Assembly (NCBI GenBank): GCA_016223085.1
Contig: JACRPS010000010.1
Coordinates: 124,001 to 188,000, forward strand
Length of the DNA: 64,000 bases
Direction: 5' to 3'
DNA from: Chloroflexota bacterium
GTDB taxonomy: Bacteria; Chloroflexota; Anaerolineae; Aggregatilineales; Phototrophicaceae
Positions 59,401-64,000 of this stretch are shown piece by piece (the stretch's first letter is position 1; each line of letters begins with the position of its first letter). The position numbers and the translations under genes were made by a program. Below the pieces are notes generated by a model. The model ran no database searches and was not told the origin of the DNA. It saw only the letters and a list, made by a program, of their open reading frames with translations.

Positions 59401-61038
59401 TCAGGCATGGGCGGCGGCTTCCGTGCCCTGCTTGCGCTCCTGAATCAGACGTTTGTAGAAAGCCAGCAGGTCAGTGTCCTGCCCGCTGTCCCAAAGCATT
59501 GGTGTGCGGCTGATGTGCAGCCCCATACCATCCTGCACGCCGACCGGCTGCGACAGGCCGATTTCCGTGCCGTAGTAGATGATAACCGGGCCGGGCTGGC
59601 GCATCTGGAACGTCGCGGCGCGGCGCAGCGCTTCTTTATCCCCGCCGGCAATGTACAAAAAGCGGTCCATGTCATGGTTGTCTATAAACAGCGGCAGGAG
59701 AAAATCGCCGGGAAAGTAGCGGCGGTGGCGCGTGGCGAAACGTTTCAGGTCGGCTTCCGTCCACGATTTCCAGCCGTAGGTGCGGCGGATGGCGTCACCC
59801 AGGTGGAAGTCCAGGCAGCCGTCCAGCCTCCCGGCGTAGGCGCGCAGCGAATCGGGCGCGTCCACAATTTCGCCAAACAGGAAGCAATCCGGCTTTTCGG
59901 CGTGGCAGCCGGCGCGGAAATCCGACCAGAAATCCGGGCCGGGGCCATTCGCGTAGTCAAGGCGATAACCATCCACGTTAAATTCGCGCAGCCAGCGCCG
60001 CGCAATGCCGATCATCCAATCCCGCGCCGGCGGATGCGCCAGGTTCAACTGCGGCATACCAGGATTGTTAAAAAAGGTGCGGTAGCCGATGGCCGAGTTG
60101 TCAAAGGTGAACCAATCCCGATAAGCGCTGGATGAGTCGTGCAGCGCCGCCTGAAAGATCGGATGGTCACTGGAGATGTGGTTGCAAACCAGATCAAGCA
60201 GCACGCGAATCCCGCGTGTGTGGGCCGCTTCAACCAGCGCCACCAACGCTTCGTCGCCGCCCAGGCGCGGCTCTACGCGGTCGTAGTCGGTCACGTCGTA
60301 ACCGTGATGGCTGGGGCTGGCCCAGGTGGGGCTGAGCCACAGGCAGGTTGTGCCCAGGTCTTCGATGTAGTCCAGCTTGTCGCGTACGCCCCACAGCGTA
60401 CCCCCGCAGAAGCCCATCAGGTCATCGGTTTGCAGCCACTCACGGCCAGCGCCGGGGCAGAAGCGGTCCACAAACACGTGATAGATGATGGCATTCCGCG
60501 CCCATTCCGGCGGGGCGAGAGTGTCCACGTGATAGGTGAATACATCGCCGCGCGCCGGGTCGCCCGGCGGGTGGCCGGTGGGCTGCGGTAGCTGTTTGAA
60601 GAAGGCATCGGCGGCGGCTTCGGCGGTCGCCGTTACGTTCGGCCAGTCGGCGAAAGTTTCCGTACCACCGTCTGTCCACGCGCCGATGCGGTAGCGCACA
60701 ATTGTGCCCTCCGGCAGTGGCGGCAGCGCCGCCTGCCAGCAGGCAACGTAACCCCAATTAAGCGTATCCCAGATCACTTCGACCGGATGGAAGCGAGCAA
60801 CCTGCCCATTGCTGGCTTCCCCACGCGACCCTGCCGGGATACTGCCATCCAGCGTATAGTAACAGGCGACATGATCGGCAGTGAAGTCAGTGCCCAGCCA
60901 GACCGTCAGTGTGACCGGCTCGTTGGGGCGGGGGTCCAATGGTGAAAGCAGGTGGCGATGCTGCAACCCCCGCCGCGCGGCGCGATGGTGTACCAGTTTG
61001 AGATCGTCGGTCGCCAGCGTACCGAAGATAAAATCCAT
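59401..61038 (-). CDS. GH13 alpha-amylase family (neopullulanase/cyclomaltodextrinase-like)
   Basis: 545 residues, no signal peptide. An N-terminal beta domain (about 35-135) precedes the catalytic barrel with VFVDRF, DLVCNH, GYRLD with the nucleophile D361, FGEIVD with the acid/base E390 and FIDNHD with D456. It would split imported maltodextrins in the cytoplasm. The chain ends soon after the barrel (LLAFYKRLIQERKQG), so the usual C-terminal beta-sandwich domain appears to be missing. It starts two bases after the malG-like gene, as the last gene of a maltodextrin operon. Confidence 0.88.
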   Translation of the reverse strand: MDFIFGTLATDDLKLVHHRAARRGLQHRHLLSPLDPRPNEPVTLTVWLGTDFTADHVACYYTLDGSIPAGSRGEASNGQVARFHPVEVIWDTLNWGYVACWQAALPPLPEGTIVRYRIGAWTDGGTETFADWPNVTATAEAAADAFFKQLPQPTGHPPGDPARGDVFTYHVDTLAPPEWARNAIIYHVFVDRFCPGAGREWLQTDDLMGFCGGTLWGVRDKLDYIEDLGTTCLWLSPTWASPSHHGYDVTDYDRVEPRLGGDEALVALVEAAHTRGIRVLLDLVCNHISSDHPIFQAALHDSSSAYRDWFTFDNSAIGYRTFFNNPGMPQLNLAHPPARDWMIGIARRWLREFNVDGYRLDYANGPGPDFWSDFRAGCHAEKPDCFLFGEIVDAPDSLRAYAGRLDGCLDFHLGDAIRRTYGWKSWTEADLKRFATRHRRYFPGDFLLPLFIDNHDMDRFLYIAGGDKEALRRAATFQMRQPGPVIIYYGTEIGLSQPVGVQDGMGLHISRTPMLWDSGQDTDLLAFYKRLIQERKQGTEAAAHA

Positions 61039-61040
61039 AG

Positions 61041-61949
61041 CTAACCCTTCACCGCGCCCTGTGCCAAACCGCCGATGATCTGCGTTTGCAGCACGATGAA
61101 GGCAATGGTGATCGGCAGCACGCCAATGATCGCGCCCGCCGTGAACACCCCCCAGTCCTGCGAGAAGTCGTTGCCGATGTAGGTCGTAAGTCCAACAGCC
61201 AGTGTAAACACCTGGGTATCGCGCAGCAGCACGCGTGGGATGAGGTAGTCGTTAAACGTGCCGATAAACGTCAGGATACCGACGACCGCCAGGATGGGCC
61301 GAATGAGCGGCAGGATAATCCAGGCGAAGGTTTGCCATTCGCTCGCGCCGTCCACCTTCGCCGATTCGTCAATGTCGCGCGGGATGGTGTCAAAATAACC
61401 TTTCATCAGGAAGGCATTCGCACCCAGCGCGCCGCCGCAGTACAGGATAATCAGGCCGCCGAGGGTGTTTAACCCCAGCCAGGGGACAATTTCGCCGATC
61501 TGGTCAAGCAGCAGGTAAAAGGCCACCAGCGATACTGCGATGGGAAAGACCTGAATCACCAGCGTTGCCAGCAGGGTGGTGCGGCGGCCAGAGAAGCGGA
61601 ATCGCGATAGGGAATAGGCCGCCAGCACGGTAAGCGCCAGCACAATGACGGTGCTGATGCTGGAAACGATGATCGAGTTCATCAGCCAGCGCAGGATGGG
61701 CGTTTGCGCGCCGCTGAACAGGGTCTGGTAGTTCACCAGCGACGGATTTTCCGGGATGATGCGCGCGCCCGACAGCGTATCACGCGGGTCGAATGACGCG
61801 CCCAGGATAAGCAGCACCGGGTACAGCGCAAAGATGCAGCCCAGAATGAGCAGAACCAGCCGGATAATCAGGTTGCGCCGCCGGTTGGGCATAACCATAC
61901 CCTCGCGGTCGGTCCGGCGGCGGGTGGTGGTACGGGTTGCAGTAGCCAT
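61041..61949 (-). CDS. malG: maltose/maltodextrin ABC permease, MalG type
   Basis: 302 residues. An Arg/Thr-rich N terminus precedes six membrane helices, and the EAA loop is DIDESAKVDGASEWQTFAWIILPLIRP. The C terminus ends QTQIIGGLAQGAVKG, as in MalG. The start ATG overlaps the last base of the malF-like stop (TGATG). Together with the malF-like protein it forms the membrane channel of a maltodextrin importer; the ATPase is not in the window. Confidence 0.92.
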   Translation of the reverse strand: MATATRTTTRRRTDREGMVMPNRRRNLIIRLVLLILGCIFALYPVLLILGASFDPRDTLSGARIIPENPSLVNYQTLFSGAQTPILRWLMNSIIVSSISTVIVLALTVLAAYSLSRFRFSGRRTTLLATLVIQVFPIAVSLVAFYLLLDQIGEIVPWLGLNTLGGLIILYCGGALGANAFLMKGYFDTIPRDIDESAKVDGASEWQTFAWIILPLIRPILAVVGILTFIGTFNDYLIPRVLLRDTQVFTLAVGLTTYIGNDFSQDWGVFTAGAIIGVLPITIAFIVLQTQIIGGLAQGAVKG

Positions 61950-63520
61950 CAGGCAGCAGCCTCCTCAAACTGGCGGGTCAGACGGAAGTTGAAGTAGGTA
62001 ATCGGCCCGACGATAAAAAAGATGAAAATACCAATGGCCGCCGCGAACCCATAGTCCGTGCCGCGCGCGCCGGAGAATGCCAGCCGGAAGGTGTACGAGA
62101 GCAGGATGTCGCTGTGGCCGGCAACCGTTGCCGCGCTCATCGGCGGCCCGCCGTTGTTAAACAGTTCGATGACGGTGAAGTTGTTGAAGTTAAAGGCAAA
62201 GCTGGCGACCAGCAGCGGCGCCAGCGCCACCAGCAGCATCGGCAGTGTAATCCAGCGGAACTGCTGCCGCCCGTTCGCGCCGTCAATCGTCGCCGCCTCG
62301 TACATATCGCCGGGGATACTTTGCAGCGCGCCGAGCGAGATCAGCATCATGTACGGGAAGCCCAGGTACATATTCACAAACAGGATGGCGATTTTGACCA
62401 GCGTCGCGTTGGAGAACCAGTCAATCTGAGTGTTAAGCAGGTTTTCCAGCGTCAGGTTTACCGGGCCATAGGCCGGATTGAGCAGACCACGCCAGGTGGT
62501 CACAACCAGCCAGCCGGGCACCGCGTAAGGAATAATCAGGATGGAACGGAAAAACGGCTTGAGCGGCAGGTCGCGGCTGTTCAGCAGCATGGCGAAGGCC
62601 AGCCCCAGCCCCAAAGTCAGAAAGACGCTGCCAGCCGCAAAGACGACTGTCCACAGGAACACGCGCCAGAACGGGTCGCGGATACGGGCATCGTTAAGGA
62701 CTCGCAGGAAGTTGTCAAAGCCGATGAAGGCCGGGAAGCCGGGTTGTAACACCTCGCGGGATTCACCCTCGCCAGTGACAAAGTTGCCGCGTTCGCTGCG
62801 ATAGACCGTACCCGTTTCGACGTTGGTTAACGTGTCGGTGGCCGGGTCGTATGACCAGCGCGGCGTCAGTTCCTGCGCCTGGATCCCACGCAGCGGGCTG
62901 ATATTCGTCACGCGAATTTCGTTAGGAGGTGCTTCGATCACCAGATTTTGCAGCGTTGTCGCAGACTGCAACAGAGCCGCCCGTTCCAGTGGCACAAAGC
63001 CGTCCAGGCTGGTTGGAACACCGTTTTCATCGCGCTCGCCGTAAGCGGGGTCGTCAGGAGCAACCGGCACGATACCCGGTTCGCCCGGACGATGGATGAA
63101 AGCGTTGCCGTCTTCATCCACCAGCCAGTAGCGGAATTCGTTGGCAGCGTTGCGAAAAACGGTAACACTGTATGTTTTGGCGTCCGAGGGCTGGTAGAGA
63201 TCAGCGAGTTTCTGCGCGATCACCTGTTCTTTCGCCAGCAGATGGCCGTCGCCATAGTTGGTGAAGGCTACCACCATTGAGTAACCGATGGGATAGACCA
63301 CTAACAGGAACATACCCGCCAGTGCTGGCACAATCCAGCGCCAGGGGTACAGCCGGTCGCTGAGAAAAACGACGTTGATGACGATTGTAAAAACAGCGAT
63401 GCCCAGGCCGAGGATGATGCTGATGCGGCTGCCCAGCGCAACGGCAAACTGAACGGCAAAAACGTCGAATATACCCAGCAATAGTATTTTGATGACCTGG
63501 TTGCGGATGGTTACGGACAT
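61949..63520 (-). CDS. malF: maltose/maltodextrin ABC permease, MalF type
   Basis: 523 residues. Three N-terminal helices, then an extracytoplasmic region (about 95-270) corresponding to the MalF P2 domain that touches the binding protein. The core permease follows, with the EAA loop GDMYEAATIDGANGRQQFRWITLPML. P2-type size and the long leader distinguish it from UgpA-type permeases such as the one at 40504. The start is ATG 63520. A hairpin lies upstream, after the malE-like gene. Confidence 0.92.
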   Translation of the reverse strand: MSVTIRNQVIKILLLGIFDVFAVQFAVALGSRISIILGLGIAVFTIVINVVFLSDRLYPWRWIVPALAGMFLLVVYPIGYSMVVAFTNYGDGHLLAKEQVIAQKLADLYQPSDAKTYSVTVFRNAANEFRYWLVDEDGNAFIHRPGEPGIVPVAPDDPAYGERDENGVPTSLDGFVPLERAALLQSATTLQNLVIEAPPNEIRVTNISPLRGIQAQELTPRWSYDPATDTLTNVETGTVYRSERGNFVTGEGESREVLQPGFPAFIGFDNFLRVLNDARIRDPFWRVFLWTVVFAAGSVFLTLGLGLAFAMLLNSRDLPLKPFFRSILIIPYAVPGWLVVTTWRGLLNPAYGPVNLTLENLLNTQIDWFSNATLVKIAILFVNMYLGFPYMMLISLGALQSIPGDMYEAATIDGANGRQQFRWITLPMLLVALAPLLVASFAFNFNNFTVIELFNNGGPPMSAATVAGHSDILLSYTFRLAFSGARGTDYGFAAAIGIFIFFIVGPITYFNFRLTRQFEEAAA

Positions 63521-63593
63521 AAGCAATCCATCGTCAATAAACTATTGAAGAACAGCCGCTGTTGATACTCCACCAGCGGCGGGGTGAAAGTGA

Positions 63594-63623
63594 CAGCCGG
63601 GCGGAGGCCACTCCACCCGGCTG
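63594..63623 (-). other. malE-malF intercistronic hairpin
   Basis: A two-part perfect stem: CAGCCGGG (63594-63601) / CCCGGCTG (63616-63623) and GGAG / CTCC inside, tetraloop GCCA. It lies 18 bases past the malE-like stop, with no T run on the minus strand. By analogy with the E. coli malE-malF region it probably protects the malE message and lowers malF expression. Confidence 0.7.
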
Positions 63624-63641
63624 CTTAATCTACGCGGAAAA

Positions 63642-64000
63642 CTAGCTGCCAGAACTGCTGGCAATCTGCTCGCGGATGGCCTCCGCTGCCTGTTTAATCG
63701 CTTCTTCCGGTGTGGTGTTCGAGTCCTGCTGGTAGACCAACAGAATGGCACGGCCCCAGGCATCCCAGACCGCCGCCATCTGCGGGATAGCCGGCATCGG
63801 GTCAGCATGGGTAGTCACTTCAGTGAAGGCCTGGATGTTCGGGTCGTCAATCTGCTCGGCCAGTGGCAGCCACGCGGGCGGACGTGGGTTGGCTTCGTAG
63901 ATGAGCTGCATGACCTCATCGGTCGCAACAAATTCCGTCAGGAACGCCTGCGCCAGCAGCAGGTTCTTGCTGAAGCTGTTCACCATGAAGCCCTGCGCGC
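63642..64000 (-). CDS. malE: maltose/maltodextrin-binding protein, C-terminal part
   Basis: The frame is open to the window edge and gives the last 119 or so residues of a family 1 binding protein: GFMVNSFSKNLLLAQAFLTEF, then AWLPLAEQIDDPNIQAF, ADPMPAIPQMAAVWDAWG and a C-terminal helix TPEEAIKQAAEAIREQIASS, as in MalE. It is the first gene of the malE-F-G-amylase operon on the minus strand; the N terminus and promoter lie beyond the window. Confidence 0.88.
   Translation of the reverse strand, partial: AQGFMVNSFSKNLLLAQAFLTEFVATDEVMQLIYEANPRPPAWLPLAEQIDDPNIQAFTEVTTHADPMPAIPQMAAVWDAWGRAILLVYQQDSNTTPEEAIKQAAEAIREQIASSSGS

Noticed and set aside
1-64000. tRNA, rRNA, CRISPR arrays, insertion sequences, integrases and toxin-antitoxin pairs
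   Set aside because: None was recognised when reading both strands; no cloverleaf, transposase or integrase motifs were found.
39144-64000. An ABC ATP-binding subunit for either sugar importer
   Set aside because: No Walker A with an ABC signature (LSGGQ) occurs in any plausible gene; the Walker A sites present belong to ComM and the MalT-like regulator.

Overview
The window is 64 kb of gene-dense, GC-rich (by eye about 60 percent) bacterial chromosome. The gene families point to a member of the Chloroflexota, probably Anaerolineae-like. These include surface proteins with Thr/Pro-rich TPTxTP stalks, a MalT-type ATPase regulator ending in a BTAD domain, very long multi-GAF histidine kinases, TadE/TadG-type pilus proteins, a CcdA-thioredoxin fusion, and ABC sugar operons without their own ATPase. 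This assignment is inference; there is no rRNA, tRNA, phage, insertion sequence or CRISPR array that I can see.

Layout. (1) 1-5031: four consecutive polytopic membrane proteins resembling GT-C glycosyltransferases; two of them carry in-frame palindromic repeat insertions. (2) 5075-9898: a PspA/IM30-like protein, a GAF-rich histidine kinase and two paralogous OmpR-type regulators, the second lacking the phospho-acceptor Asp. (3) 10117-16324: a three-gene Tad-type surface operon (TadE-like, TadG-like with a split von Willebrand A domain, TadE-like with a long stalk). (4) 16446-21910, minus strand: thiol-redox operon (CcdA-TlpA fusion, TlpA, DUF2085), then a Mo-cofactor oxidoreductase with a catalytically dead L,D-transpeptidase-like protein, and a cupin. 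(5) 22023-31054, minus strand: GNAT acetyltransferase, DHH-CBS-nucleotidyltransferase, lipoprotein, small membrane protein, 1170-residue REC-GAF-PAS-GAF kinase, and a UbiA prenyltransferase. (6) 31178-37851: M1-like lipoprotein peptidase, a YcaQ-type DNA glycosylase next to a radical-SAM/HhH protein, a PfkB sugar kinase and a ComM-type AAA protein.

(7) 37974-50553: a mannoside-utilisation locus: LacI regulator with a clear promoter and operator, sugar-binding protein, two permeases (the first broken by an internal deletion), an (alpha/alpha)6-type glycosidase, a tandem metallo-beta-lactamase protein, a GH38 alpha-mannosidase and a GH2 beta-mannosidase. Together they could import and fully cleave mannose-containing glycans. 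(8) 50962-55634: MalT/BTAD regulator followed, after a strong terminator, by a 52-residue membrane peptide, a 100-residue helical protein and two stand-alone receiver proteins; this is the most promising candidate for an undescribed signalling cassette. (9) 55875-59347: FGGY sugar kinase (apparently missing a signature segment), class II aldolase and an EamA exporter. (10) 59401-64000, minus strand: malE (partial)-malF-malG-GH13 amylase operon with a hairpin after malE.

Two sequence themes recur: GTAG-ended palindromes dispersed both between and inside genes, and internal deletions in two carbohydrate genes (permease and kinase) that may be biological or may be assembly faults.
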